64,000 nucleotides of DNA from Nocardia seriolae NBRC 15557 (GCF_007990715.1 NZ_BJWY01000011.1:1-64000), one strand, 5' to 3'. Shown: positions 27,179 through 41,430, numbered from the stretch's first letter. The notes: generated by a model not told the origin, from the sequence alone. Made by a program: numbers and translations.

Positions 27179-28249
27179 CTATTCGGTTTCGAGGCGGAAG
27201 ATGCGGAGGTCCTCGGGGACACCGCTCAGCGGTGCTGCGAAGAAAATGCGGCGGTAGGGCTTGATGCCCAGGCCGAGTTCCTCGAGGGTCTCGGGGCTCA
27301 GCGCGTCCAGGGTCGCGCCCGAGAGCATGGTGTTGCCATTGCCGCCCGCCTCCATGACGCGGGCGGCGATATTGACGTCGATGCCGAGCCAGTCGCCGCC
27401 GATCTCGCGCGGGCTGCCGGTGTGCAGGCCCAGCCGCATCTGCGGGCGATAGCCGTCCACGGAGACGGCCGAGAGATTCTCCTTGGCGGCCACGGCCGCT
27501 CGCACGGCGCGGTCCGCGGACGGGAAGACGGCCATGACGCCGTCGCCCATGCGCTTGACCACCTGGCCGCCGCGATCATTGATGGGCGGCTCGATGGCCT
27601 TGGCCACCCGGCGCAGCAGATCCAGGGTGACCTCGTCACCGGCGGCCAGCGACCAGCTGGAGAAGGCCACCAGGTCGGTGAACATGATGGTGATCTCCTG
27701 GGTGCCGCGCCCCTTGCCGAACCGCTCCAGCATGGCCTGCCAGACCTGCAGCGCGCCCAGCCCCAATTCGCGTGCGGCACTGGGGGAATCGCCGACCAGC
27801 TTGTCGGCCGCGCGGGCCACCGCCCGCACCCCGCCCGGACCGGACACCGACAGCGGATCGCCGAAGGCCGGATCGCCGGGCAGGTTCTCGCGCGCCTTGC
27901 GGATCGCGCCGATGATGTCGCCGCGCTGATTGGCGGCATTGACGATGGCGGAGAGCTGACCGGGGAAGCGGCCGCGGCGCCGCGACTGCGGCGCGTTCTC
28001 GTCGACGTCCTCGGACAGCTCCGCGGGAATCAAGGGGATGACCACGTCCGGGTCGATGCGGGGTTCACGCGCCCGGCTGCCACCCGCGTCGCGCGACCGG
28101 CTGCGATCGGTCCCGATACCTTCCGTACGGTTCGCGTCCCCGTTCTCGCGGTTCACACCGGAGGCGCGTTCACCGCCGTCGGAGGGTCGTTCGCTCACGC
28201 CCAGAGCGTATCCCAGCGTTCCGTCATGGGATGGATTAATGATTGCCAC
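27179..28249 (-). CDS. Class III adenylate/guanylate cyclase
   Basis: A 356-residue cytosolic nucleotide cyclase. The N-terminal 75 residues are charged and probably disordered; residues about 75-170 form an unassigned helical region; the C-terminal cyclase domain has the metal Asp in MFTDLVAFSS, Lys in GGQVVKRMGDGVMAVF as a purine-specifying residue, and WLGIDVNIAARV with the Asp plus the Asn/Arg transition-state pair. These favour cAMP as product. The GTG at 28249 has GGGAGGTGT upstream at good spacing. No membrane or sensor domain is recognised, so the controlling signal is unknown. Confidence 0.9.
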   Translation of the reverse strand: MAIINPSHDGTLGYALGVSERPSDGGERASGVNRENGDANRTEGIGTDRSRSRDAGGSRAREPRIDPDVVIPLIPAELSEDVDENAPQSRRRGRFPGQLSAIVNAANQRGDIIGAIRKARENLPGDPAFGDPLSVSGPGGVRAVARAADKLVGDSPSAARELGLGALQVWQAMLERFGKGRGTQEITIMFTDLVAFSSWSLAAGDEVTLDLLRRVAKAIEPPINDRGGQVVKRMGDGVMAVFPSADRAVRAAVAAKENLSAVSVDGYRPQMRLGLHTGSPREIGGDWLGIDVNIAARVMEAGGNGNTMLSGATLDALSPETLEELGLGIKPYRRIFFAAPLSGVPEDLRIFRLETE

Positions 28250-28411
28250 CTGACACCTCCCGATCGGTACTAGCGGCCACGTCGTTGGGCCCGCCGATGT
28301 TTGAGTGTTTTGGTTGCTGAGGAGATGCTACAGACCGTCCAGTCCCACGGCTAGAAGTTTCCGGCCGGAATCGAAAGTCTTCACACCTTCTTTGCCTCCC
28401 CCATATGACAT

Positions 28412-28441
28412 CGGCCCGATACGGAATTCCGTATCGGGCCG
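28412..28441. terminator. Perfect 30-bp palindrome, terminator-like
   Basis: Arm CGGCCCGATACGGAA is followed immediately by its complement without a loop. It lies between the ABC permease stop (28511) and the cyclase start (28249), so it probably ends the ABC transcript; there is no U-tract on either side, so it could also bind protein. Confidence 0.6.
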
Positions 28442-28510
28442 ATGCTCGCCGCCGTACCGGGCAGTGGCCGGCGGCTCCCCGGGCAGGGTCTCTATTACTC
28501 GAAAGACGAG

Positions 28511-29263
28511 CTAAGCATCGCGCTTGTTCACGACCAAGATTGCGGCCCCGAAGATCACCGCGACGAACACCGCGAAGTAGATCAGACTGCCCCACACGCC
28601 CCAGTGCCAGTTCCGCGAGTCGGACCCCATGGTGAAGAATCGCTGCGCGTTGCGGAAAGGCAACAGCGGACCCACGTTGCGGCCGAAACTGCCGAAGGCG
28701 CCGAGCAGGGTCTCCAGCAGTAGCGGCCACAGCAGCAGGATGGAGATCGCGGCCGCGGATTGCCGCACCAGCACACCAACAGCTACCGCCAGGATCGCGC
28801 ACAGCAGGGCGTAGACCGGCACCCCGAACAGTGCCCGCTGCTCCTCGGCGGTGGAGAGCCCGACCCCGGGCTTGGCGCCGTAGATGGCCCGGAAGGCGAA
28901 GTACGCGACGATCGACAACACCGCGGTCAGGACGGTCGCGTAGACCGCCTGCAACCCGGCCTTGGCCGTGATGACCCGGGTGCGCGCGGGGGTCGCGAGG
29001 AAGGAGGTGCGGATGACGCCGAAGCGGTACTCACTGGTCACCGACAGGGTCGCCATGATCATCAGCACCATCACGCCCAGGCCGCTCACCCCCGAGACCG
29101 CCAGCGAGACGTTGTAGAGGTCGGAGTTGTCGCCCTTGGCCGCGCGCCCCGAGACCGCGCCGAGCACGGCGAAGCCCAGGCCCAGCAGCACCACGACGGC
29201 CGAGCACCACCACGGCGAACGGGTCGAGGTGAGCTTGATACGTTCCGCGGTCAGCACTCCCAT
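28511..29263 (-). CDS. ABC-2 type transporter permease
   Basis: A 250-residue permease of the ABC-2 export family with about six hydrophobic helices (SAVVVLLGLGFAVLGAVSG, VMVLMIMATLSVTSEY, the typical ABC-2 TSEYR motif, then four more). N-terminal MGVLTAERIKLTSTRSPWW is the usual cytosolic amphipathic start. Its ATG overlaps the ATPase stop (TGATG), showing a two-gene exporter with the gene upstream. Substrate unknown; family members export antibiotics, lipids or peptides. Confidence 0.9.
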   Translation of the reverse strand: MGVLTAERIKLTSTRSPWWCSAVVVLLGLGFAVLGAVSGRAAKGDNSDLYNVSLAVSGVSGLGVMVLMIMATLSVTSEYRFGVIRTSFLATPARTRVITAKAGLQAVYATVLTAVLSIVAYFAFRAIYGAKPGVGLSTAEEQRALFGVPVYALLCAILAVAVGVLVRQSAAAISILLLWPLLLETLLGAFGSFGRNVGPLLPFRNAQRFFTMGSDSRNWHWGVWGSLIYFAVFVAVIFGAAILVVNKRDA

Positions 29264-30207
29264 CAGAGCGCACCTCCCATAACCTGATCGAAGCCTTCGC
29301 CGTGGTACTGCACCGCGCCGCCGGTCATGCGCATGAACGCCTCCTCGAGGGAGGCGCGCTGCGGCGAGAGCTCGTAGAGCGTGATGTCGTCGGCGCCGGC
29401 CAGTTTCCCGACCGCGTCGGAGGTGACACCGGCCACGACCAGCGCCGGACCGTCGGATTCCGCGCCGTCCTCGCGCACGGTCATGCCGTTGGAAGTGAGC
29501 AGGCTGCGCAGCTGATCCAGCTGCGGACTGCGCACGCGCACAGACTGTTCCGACGCCTTCTCGATGAAATCCTTGGTGGTGGTGTCGGCGATCAGGCGAC
29601 CGCGGCCGATCACCACGAGATGCTCTGCGGTCTGCGCCATTTCGGAGAGCAGGTGGCTCGACACCAGCACGGTGCGGCCCTCGGCGGCCAGCCGCTGCAT
29701 GAAGCGGCGGATCCACAGGATGCCCTCGGGGTCCAGGCCGTTGACCGGCTCGTCGAACAGCAGCACCTGCGGATCGCCGAGCAGGGCGCCCGCCAGCCCG
29801 AGACGCTGGGACATGCCGAGCGAGAAGCCGCCCGCGCTCTTGCCCGCCACCTCGGTGAGGCCGACCAGGCGCAGCACCTCCTCGACCCGGGACTGCGGAA
29901 TGTCATTGGAGGCGGCCATCCAGCGCAGATGCGAGCGGGCGGAGCGATTGGGGTGCACCCACTTCGCGTCCAGCAGCGCGCCGACCGATTCGAGTGGTTT
30001 CTTCAGTTCCTGATACGGCTTGCCGTCGATGAGGGCGGTACCGGAGGTCGGGGTATCGAGCCCGAGGATCATGCGCATGGTGGTCGACTTGCCCGCCCCG
30101 TTCGGGCCGAGAAAGCCGGTCACCTGGCCCGGTTGGACCGTGAACGACAGATCCGACACCGCGACGGTCTGGCCGTAGTGTTTGGTCAGGCCTCTCAGTT
30201 CGATCAT
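29263..30207 (-). CDS. ABC transporter ATP-binding protein (ABC-2 exporter)
   Basis: A 314-residue ATPase: Walker A GPNGAGKST, signature FSLGMSQRLGLAGALL (LGMSQ variant of LSGGQ, common in the lantibiotic/ABC-2 class), Walker B VLLFDEPVNGLD and the switch His in LVSSHLL. A C-terminal DUF4162-like tail follows. It forms a dimer energising the permease translated from the overlapping downstream gene. ATG at 30207. A role in self-resistance or envelope export is possible but unsupported. Confidence 0.93.
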   Translation of the reverse strand: MIELRGLTKHYGQTVAVSDLSFTVQPGQVTGFLGPNGAGKSTTMRMILGLDTPTSGTALIDGKPYQELKKPLESVGALLDAKWVHPNRSARSHLRWMAASNDIPQSRVEEVLRLVGLTEVAGKSAGGFSLGMSQRLGLAGALLGDPQVLLFDEPVNGLDPEGILWIRRFMQRLAAEGRTVLVSSHLLSEMAQTAEHLVVIGRGRLIADTTTKDFIEKASEQSVRVRSPQLDQLRSLLTSNGMTVREDGAESDGPALVVAGVTSDAVGKLAGADDITLYELSPQRASLEEAFMRMTGGAVQYHGEGFDQVMGGAL

Positions 30208-30322
30208 GGTGACCAGTCTTCCCCAGATTCGAGGCGCGCACTATCGCCAATTGGTAGCGCGTCGCTCATTCTCAGGGATGACTACGGCCCGGACCGGACC
30301 CCGGGTTCACGGATCAGGGCGA

Positions 30323-31365
<1,043 letters not shown>

Positions 31366-31369
<4 letters not shown>

Positions 31370-32499
31370 CGAACTCCTCCGGGGTAAAGCGGTGCGGCAG
31401 CTGCGAACCGGTGCGGGTCCGCCGCCCGCGCCTGCGGCAACTCGCCGTCGGTGAGCAGGGCGAGCACCGCGTCGGCGGTGACGGGGGTGTCGAGAATGCC
31501 GTTGCGGCCGTGCCCGGCCGCCACGATCACGCGGTCGTCCAGGTAGCCGATGAGCGGCAGATTGTCCGGGGAACCCGGGCGCGCGCCCGCGATGGCCTCG
31601 GCGAATTCGTATTCGCCGATACCCGGCAGCACCGCTTCGGCATCGGTGATCAGGTCCCGGACACCGGCGACGGTCACGGCACTGTCGAACCCGACTTCGT
31701 ATTGTGTTGCACCCAGCACAATTCCGTCACCCCTCGGCACAAGATATACGGGACGACCGTGCACCCTGGCCCGGATGACCCGGGTCGGCGGGGTGGGCGC
31801 GCTGGGGCGACGGCGCAGGCGCAGGATCTCGCCCTTCACCGGGCGGACCGGCAGGCCGGGCCAGAGCTCGGCGGCCGCGGCGCCGGCCGCCAGCACGACG
31901 CGGTCGTGCGGCAGGTCGGACAGCGCGGCGACGCGTTCGGCGCGGAATTCGACTCCGGCTGCGGCGCAGGCGGTTCGGAGCGCGCCGACCAGGGCGCGAT
32001 TGTCGACCGCGGGTTCGGCGACGGCGAGCAGCCCGGCCCGCACGCCGCGCCCCAGGCTCGGTTCGGCCGCGCGCACCCCGGCGCGATCGAGCAGCCGTAG
32101 ACCCGCGGACTCGCCGGGCGGGACAGATATATCTTTCGCGGTCAGGCCGGGCAGGTCGTGGGCGTTGACGAAATCGGCGATGGTGCGCAGGTCCGCGGCG
32201 TCGGCGGCATCGAGGGCTACGGTCAGCGTCTGATCGGCCACGAAGACGTCGGTGCCGGTGATCTCCCGCAGGTCAGCGGCGAACTTCGGCCAGCGGACCA
32301 GGGAGGCGGCACCGAATTCCAGGGCGGCGTCCTCGCCGGGCCAGCCTTCGGAAAGGGGGGCGAGCATGCCGCCCGCGACCCAGGAGGATCCGGAACCCAC
32401 GGCCGGGTCGAAGAGGGTGACGGTAAAGCCCGCTACGGCCGCCCGCCAGGCCGCCGACAGTCCGATCACACCGCCGCCGACGACGGCCAGAGTCCGCAT
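31366..32499 (-). CDS. thiO: Glycine oxidase ThiO
   Basis: A 377-residue FAD-dependent amine oxidase of the DAO family that oxidises glycine to the imine used in thiazole synthesis. The N-terminal FAD motif VVGGGVIGLSAAWRAA (GxGxxG) and the C-terminal AAGHGRNGILDTPVTADAV are characteristic. ATG at 32499 with GGTGGA upstream; the frame continues to 32625 without support. First gene of thiO-thiS-thiG, divergent from thiE with a 201-base gap. No TPP aptamer (CTGAGA/ACCTGA) is visible there; instead a small hairpin lies in the thiO leader. Confidence 0.94.
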
Positions 32500-32516
32500 G
32501 TGAATCCACCTAACTC

Positions 32517-32535
32517 GTCCCGGTACGTCCGGGAC
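32517..32535 (-). promoter_or_regulatory. Leader hairpin of thiO
   Basis: GTCCCGG-TACGT-CCGGGAC, a perfect 7-bp stem 18 bases before the thiO start, next to a TATATACCGTTCGAAACGG segment (32541-32556) that may be promoter or operator. The rest of the thiO/thiE gap shows no TPP riboswitch. Confidence 0.4.
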
Positions 32536-32700
32536 CTGCATATATACCGTTCGAAACGGAAAGTTCACCGGGAGCTGCGCGCGGCATCGCGCCGGGGTTC
32601 GCACCCACGGGTCGTTTCGACTCAACCACCGTAGCGCGACTACCGTCGAGGCCGTGCAACCCTCCCACCCGAACCGCCCAGTATCCCGACGGAGTGCGCT

Positions 32701-33378
32701 GTGATCTCCCCACGAGAACGGCTGGCCTCCGCGCGGCTCTACCTGTGCACCGACGCGCGCCGGGACACGGGCGACCTGGCCCAGTTCGCCGAGGCCGCCC
32801 TGGCGGGTGGCGTCGACATCATCCAGCTGCGGGACAAGGGCTCACGCGGCGAGAAACAGTTCGGACCGCTCGAGGCCAAGGCCGAGCTGGGCGTGCTGGC
32901 CGAGCTGAAGTCGGCCGCGCGCCGCCACGGCGCGCTGGTCGCCTGCAACGATCGCGCCGATATCGCGCTGGCCGCGGGCGTGGACGTGCTGCACCTGGGC
33001 CAGGGCGACCTGCCGCCCTGGTACGCCCGCCAGATCCTGGGACCCGAAGTGGTGCTGGGCCGCTCCACCAACAACCGCGCGCAGGCCGGACTGGCCGCCG
33101 TGGACGAGCACATCGACTACTTCTGCACCGGCCCGGTCTATGCCACCCCGACCAAGCCGGGCCGCACCCCCGCGGGCCTGGAGCTGGTCCGCTCCACCGC
33201 CGATTCGCACACCCACCGGCCGTGGTTCGCCATCGGCGGCATCGACGCGCCGCACCTGGACGAGGTGCTCGCGGCGGGCGCGACCCGAATCGTGGTGGTG
33301 CGGGCCATTACCGAGGCCGCCGACCCGACCGCCGCGGCCCGCGCCATCAAAGCGCGGATCCTCGACAACGTCCGCTGA
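32701..33378 (+). CDS. thiE: Thiamine-phosphate synthase ThiE
   Basis: A 225-residue TIM-barrel enzyme that joins HMP-PP and thiazole phosphate to form thiamine phosphate. [12 protein letters not shown] (diphosphate/Mg), [46 protein letters not shown] and [10 protein letters not shown] are classic. GTG at 32701; a TTG/ATG alternative is not apparent. It is divergent from thiO-thiS-thiG and its stop lies one base from the convergent molybdopterin oxidoreductase stop. The arrangement resembles the mycobacterial thi locus. Confidence 0.96.
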   Translation: MISPRERLASARLYLCTDARRDTGDLAQFAEAALAGGVDIIQLRDKGSRGEKQFGPLEAKAELGVLAELKSAARRHGALVACNDRADIALAAGVDVLHLGQGDLPPWYARQILGPEVVLGRSTNNRAQAGLAAVDEHIDYFCTGPVYATPTKPGRTPAGLELVRSTADSHTHRPWFAIGGIDAPHLDEVLAAGATRIVVVRAITEAADPTAAARAIKARILDNVR

Positions 33379-33379
33379 T

Positions 33380-35566
33380 TCAGCCGACGGGGTCCAGCCG
33401 GATGGGGACCCCGTTCAGGTTGGACATGCCCGCGAGGCGTTCCACGTCGGCCACTTCGGTCGACATCAGATCGTTCACGTTCACGTTCGCGCCGCCCGCC
33501 GCGTTCGCGCGCTGCCAGCCGCCGCGATGACCCCAGCCGTGCGGGATGGCCACGCTGCCCTCGGTCATGTCCTCGGTGAGGCGGGCGGTCACCTCGATGC
33601 AGCCGTGCGGTGAGGTGACGCGGCAGCGGTCGCCGTCGGAAATGCCCGCCACCGCCGCGTCTTTCGGGTTGATGCGGGCCGCGTGCTCGCGGTCGCCGCG
33701 CATGAGCGGCTCGACATTGTGCATCCACGAATTGTGGGATTTGAGTTCGCGCAGGCCGATCACGCGCAGGGGGTAGGTCGGGTCGGCAGGGCGGTCGGCG
33801 AGGGTGGCCAACTCGATCATGATCTCATCGGGATCCAGCCGGACCCGACCGCCCTTGTGCTGCACCACCTCTCGCAGGACGCCGGTGGTGATGGCGTCGG
33901 CGAGCACCACGCCGTGCGGGTGACGGCGCAGCATGCGCAGGCTGAGGCCGCCGCGGCGCAGGCCGAACAGGTCGCCGTACGGGCCGGTGCGCAGCGCCAG
34001 ATCCGCGAGCAGCGTCGGGGTGGGGCGGGCGGGCAGGCGGGGGACGCGGCGGCGCAGGGCGCTCAGGGCGCGACCGGCCGCGCGGGCCGGGCCGATGGCG
34101 AAGGGCTGCACGCCGATTCGGGTCGCCAGGTCGTCGATGATGCGCCATTCCTCACGGGCCTCGCCGTAGGGTTCCACGACCCGCTCGGTGTACTGGGTGT
34201 ATGGGGGCGGGGAGAGCGCGGTGAACGGCAGTGGGATGTCGTCGCGCTCCAGGAAAGCGGTCGCGGGCAGGACGTAGTCGGCGGTCCGGTTGGTGTCGTT
34301 GACATAGAGGTCGATGGACACGAACAGGTCGAGTTGATCCAGGGCGGCGGCCAATTCGCGGCCGTTGGGGACCGAGGAGACCGGGTTGCCCGCCGAGGTG
34401 AGCAGGGCGCGCAGGCGGCCGGGGCCGGGGGTGGTGATCTCCTTGGCCATGATGGCGGCCGGGAAGGTGCCCAGCACGTCGGGGAATCCGCCGATGCGGG
34501 AACGGTTCTTGCCATAGCCGATGAAGCCGACGCGGGCGTTCAGTTTGGAGACGGCCACCAGTTCCTTGCCGAAGACGGAACCGCCCGGCCGGTCCAGGTT
34601 TCCGGTGACCAGGGCGAGAGCGTCGATGAGGAAGGCGACCAGCGTCGCGTGGCGGCCCAGGCAGGTGCCGGTGCGGCCGTACACCGCCGCGGACTCGGCG
34701 CGGGCCAGATCGCGGGCCAGGGCGCGCACCCGATCGGGTTCCAGGCCGGTCACCTCGGCGGTGGCCTCGGGCGTGAAACGCCGCACGGCATTGCGCAATT
34801 CGCGCACCCCGGCGGCCTGGCGGCGCAGGGCGTCGGCGTCCTCGAGGCCCTCGTCGAAGATGACCTGCAACAGTGCAGCCAGCAGCCAGGCGTCGCCGTC
34901 CGCCCGCACGCCGACGTGCTCGAACAGTTTGGCCGTCTCGGTGTTCCGCGGATCGACCACCACGACGCGACCGCCGCGCTTGGTGATCGCGGTGAGCTTC
35001 TCGCGGATTCGCGGCACGCTCATCACGCTGCCGTGCGAGACCAGGGGATTCGCGCCGAGCATGAGCAGGAAGTCGGTGCGGTCCAGATCGGGGACCGGGA
35101 CCGAGGTGGCCGAGCCGTAGAGCAGCTGGCTGGCCACGAAGCGGTTGTTCACGTCCTGGGAGCCCGCCGAGTACACGTGCTTCAACCCGGCGGCCATCTG
35201 AAAGCCGAGCATCCACAACGTATGCGAGTAGGAGAACGACGAGGGATTGCCGAAATACCAGCCGAGACTTTCCATTCCGTGCTCGGCGATCAGCCCGCGC
35301 AGCCGCTCGCCGATCTCGTCGAGTGCGGTCTCCCAGGAGACCCGCTCGAACTCGCCCGCGGCCGTGCGCCGCAGCGGATACAGCACCCGGTCCGGGTCGT
35401 TCTGGATCTCGGTGAACGCGATGCCCTTGGGGCAGGCATTGCCGCGGGAGAGCGGATGCTCCTTGTCGGCGCGCAGCTGGATCAGCCGCCCGTCCTCGAC
35501 GGTGGCGATCAGCCCGCACAGGGGCTCACAGATCCGGCAGTAGGTGGGAAGCTCGCGCGTGCTCAC
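33380..35566 (-). CDS. Molybdopterin-dependent oxidoreductase
   Basis: A 728-residue Mo-bis-MGD oxidoreductase. Four cysteines near the N-terminus (YCRICEPLCG at about 9-18, then NACPKG near 44) bind a 4Fe-4S cluster; GSQDVNNRF, MLGANPLVSHGS, VVVDPRNTETAKLF and a C-terminal dinucleotide domain (RINPKDAAVAGISDGDRCRV) follow. No twin-arginine signal is present, so it is cytosolic. It resembles formate-dehydrogenase/nitrate-reductase-like catalytic subunits without partner subunits here, so substrate is open. GTG at 35566. The Nudix gene ends four bases upstream, so the two form an operon inserted between thiE and glnX. Confidence 0.9.
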   Translation of the reverse strand: MSTRELPTYCRICEPLCGLIATVEDGRLIQLRADKEHPLSRGNACPKGIAFTEIQNDPDRVLYPLRRTAAGEFERVSWETALDEIGERLRGLIAEHGMESLGWYFGNPSSFSYSHTLWMLGFQMAAGLKHVYSAGSQDVNNRFVASQLLYGSATSVPVPDLDRTDFLLMLGANPLVSHGSVMSVPRIREKLTAITKRGGRVVVVDPRNTETAKLFEHVGVRADGDAWLLAALLQVIFDEGLEDADALRRQAAGVRELRNAVRRFTPEATAEVTGLEPDRVRALARDLARAESAAVYGRTGTCLGRHATLVAFLIDALALVTGNLDRPGGSVFGKELVAVSKLNARVGFIGYGKNRSRIGGFPDVLGTFPAAIMAKEITTPGPGRLRALLTSAGNPVSSVPNGRELAAALDQLDLFVSIDLYVNDTNRTADYVLPATAFLERDDIPLPFTALSPPPYTQYTERVVEPYGEAREEWRIIDDLATRIGVQPFAIGPARAAGRALSALRRRVPRLPARPTPTLLADLALRTGPYGDLFGLRRGGLSLRMLRRHPHGVVLADAITTGVLREVVQHKGGRVRLDPDEIMIELATLADRPADPTYPLRVIGLRELKSHNSWMHNVEPLMRGDREHAARINPKDAAVAGISDGDRCRVTSPHGCIEVTARLTEDMTEGSVAIPHGWGHRGGWQRANAAGGANVNVNDLMSTEVADVERLAGMSNLNGVPIRLDPVG

Positions 35567-35570
35567 CCAA

Positions 35571-36245
35571 TCAAGACAACACCTGGCCCATAGTGAGGAA
35601 CAACACATTTCCGGCCAAATCGGTCTGTTCCGAGCCGGATTCGGGCGCTCCGAAGCGGGCCGTGCGGCCGTTCCCGTCGCCGTTGGAGTGCAGCCACACG
35701 AAGCCGCCGCCGGCCAGATCCAGGGTGCGCGGCAACGCGGCCGCCACCGCCCGGGGCGCGGGGATGCCCGCCAGGCTGACCCGGGTGGGCGTGGCGCGCA
35801 GTGACGGCCAGGCGGCGGCGAAACCGGGATGCAGCGGACGGTCCTGCACCTCGTCCTCGGGCACCCAGGCCAGATTCTGGCTCTCGGTATTGCCGCGGGT
35901 GCGCAGGCGGTCGGCCGCATCGGCGATGACCGTGGTGTAGGTCCAGCCGCCGGCGGCGGTCGCGGTCACCCGGGAGGACCGCACCCGGATCGAGCCGGGC
36001 GCGATGCCCGCTTCGTCCTCGGCCTCGCGGACCGCGGCGTGCACGGTGGTCTCGTGGGAATCCCGGGCCCCGCCCGGCAGCGCCCAGGTGCCGCCCTGAT
36101 GGGTCCAGGCGGCGCGGTGGTGCAGCAGGACCGCGGATCCACCGCCGGCCAGCGGGGCGCGCAGCAACAGTCCGGCAGCGCCGAAGCGACCCCACTGGCG
36201 GGTGCCATCCGGGCTTTCCGCCCAGCCGTCGCCGTCACCACGCAT
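35571..36245 (-). CDS. Nudix hydrolase (MutT3-like position)
   Basis: A 224-residue Nudix hydrolase. The Nudix box is intact: PGGARDSHETTVHAAVREAE followed by DEAGI (G-x5-E-x7-RE-x-x-E-x-x-G-I). The N-terminal half contains QWGRFGAAGLLLR and HHRAAWTHQGGTWALPGG, typical of ADP-ribose or 8-oxo-nucleotide hydrolases. In M. tuberculosis the gene at this place is mutT3 (as recalled), which makes an orthologous role in nucleotide sanitation plausible. The ATG at 36245 has only a weak ribosome binding site (GCGAAG). It is followed after four bases by the molybdopterin oxidoreductase gene. Confidence 0.85.
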   Translation of the reverse strand: MRGDGDGWAESPDGTRQWGRFGAAGLLLRAPLAGGGSAVLLHHRAAWTHQGGTWALPGGARDSHETTVHAAVREAEDEAGIAPGSIRVRSSRVTATAAGGWTYTTVIADAADRLRTRGNTESQNLAWVPEDEVQDRPLHPGFAAAWPSLRATPTRVSLAGIPAPRAVAAALPRTLDLAGGGFVWLHSNGDGNGRTARFGAPESGSEQTDLAGNVLFLTMGQVLS

Positions 36246-36401
36246 CTTCGCAATCCCATCCTCAGGCCACGCCGTCGTGCGCCCGCACCGCACGGCGGGG
36301 CACACCGCGGGGATTCCCGCGTCACGGCGGCGGTACGTCCACAATAAGCTCATTCGACAGCAACAAGTCGGTCGTTCGATTTCGGTCAGTGGGAGGTGAG
36401 G

Positions 36402-37729
36402 ATGGCGCGCACCGAGGAGCTGGGACTGGACGAGCTGTCCCCGCGCGCGGCCGCGGCGGCCTGGCGGGAGCGCTTCGCGACCACCGAACTGCGGTCCTTC
36501 GCGCACTCCTCCCCCGCCAAGCTCATCGCGGTCGGGCTGATCCTGCTGAGCCTGTGCGTGACCGCCGGAATCGTCACCGCCACCGCGGTGACCAGCCGGC
36601 AACACGCCCTCGACGCACTGCTCGACGAGTCGGAGCCGGACGCCTATTCGGCGCAGCGGCTCTACACCTCGCTCTCGGTGGCCGACGCCTCGGCGGGCAC
36701 CGCCTTCATTTCCGGTGGGCTGGAACCGAAACCGGTGCGCGACCGCTACAACCAGGCGGTCGGCGAGGCGGCCGCCGAACTGGTGACCCAATCCAATCGC
36801 AGTGACGGGGACGCGGATACGCATCTGCGCAGCGGCATCGCCACCGGGCTGCCGGTGTACACCGGCATCGTCGAGACCGCGCGGGCCAACAATCGCAGCG
36901 GGCAGCCGGTCGGCGCGGCCTATCTGGGCGAGGCGTCCTATCTGATGCAGGGCACGCTGCTGCCGATGGCGCAGGAATTGCAGCAGCACCGGTCCGCGGC
37001 CATCACCGCCACCCAGCGCAACCACGTGCGACCGCCGTGGCCCGCCATCCTGCTGCCGCTGCTGGCGGTGGCGGCCCTGATCGCGGCGCAGCTGTTCCTG
37101 TTCCGGCGCTGGCATCGGGTGCTGAATCTGGGTCTGCTGCTGGCCACCACGACCATGGTGGTGCTGCTGGCCTGGACGGTGATCGCGGGTTTCATCTCCG
37201 CGGTGGACACCACCCACGCCCGCGACGACGGCAGCATCCCGACCGCCGCGCTCACCGAGAGCCGCATCCTGGCCCAGCAGGCCCGCACCGCCGAGACCCT
37301 CAAGCTGGTGCGCCGCGACACCGGCGCGGACGACGACCGCACCTACGACCGGGCCATCGACAAATTGCGGAACATCCTGTCCGGCTACGCATCCGACGCG
37401 CCGGGCGCGAACGAGGTGCGGACCGCCGCGGCCGCCCTGGACCGCTGGCGGGCCGCGCACCAGCGCATGAACGACGCGCTGTCCAAGGGCGACTTCCTCG
37501 GCGCGGCCGCGGTCGCCACCGGTCCCGGCGCGAACGAGGCCGCCGCGCAGACCGACGCCCTGGACCGCGCCCTCGGCGACGGCATCGCCGACACCCGGAA
37601 CATGTTGCGCACCGACACTTCTCACGCCGCCCGCACCCTGGACCTGCTCGCGCCGGGCGCGCTGGTGCTGAGCACCGCCGCCGCAGTGCTGATCGCGGCG
37701 GGCCTGTGGCCCCGGTTCCGGGAGTACCG

Positions 37730-37733
<4 letters not shown>
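36402..37733 (+). CDS. glnX: GlnX-like membrane sensor protein
   Basis: A 443-residue membrane protein with four predicted helices: one near residue 45 (LIAVGLILLSLCVTAGIVTA), two around 210-270 and one close to the C-terminus. The two intervening helical extracytoplasmic domains resemble four-helix sensor bundles. Genomic position, directly upstream of glnH and pknG with four-base overlap to glnH, matches the GlnX-GlnH-PknG system of mycobacteria and corynebacteria, where GlnX passes a periplasmic Asp/Glu signal from GlnH to the kinase. The ATG at 36402 is preceded by GGGAGG; a GTG two codons earlier is embedded in that site. Confidence 0.88.
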
Positions 37734-41283
<3,550 letters not shown>

Positions 41284-41295
41284 GCGTCACCGGAA

Positions 41296-41400
41296 AGAGC
41301 CCGTGTCGCCTGCGGCGATCTCGGGGGCAGCCTGAGATCACGGGGTCGGCGAGGGATTGTTCGATCCCTACCGCAGTGTGCGTGGTGCGACACGGGTTCC
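41296..41400. ncRNA. Branched inverted-repeat structure, candidate RNA
   Basis: CCCGTGTCGC (41300-41309) pairs perfectly with GCGACACGGG (41387-41396), extendable to 13 bp. Inside are two further hairpins, GATCTC...GAGATC (about 41317-41339) and AGGGAT-TGTTCG-ATCCCT (41352-41369). The result is a three-way-junction shape in the gap between convergent pknG and ackA. Could be a 3'-UTR element or small RNA; unproven. Confidence 0.35.
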
Positions 41401-41430
41401 GGTGGACCTGGGAGGATCCTGGCCCGGCAT

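Noticed and set aside
32500..32700. TPP riboswitch in front of thiO or thiE
   Set aside because: The conserved CTGAGA and ACCTGA aptamer strings are absent on both strands. Only a small hairpin and a possible promoter/operator are seen.
33683..35593. 636-residue plus-strand ORF opposite the molybdopterin oxidoreductase
   Set aside because: Antisense shadow; no start signal or recognisable domain.
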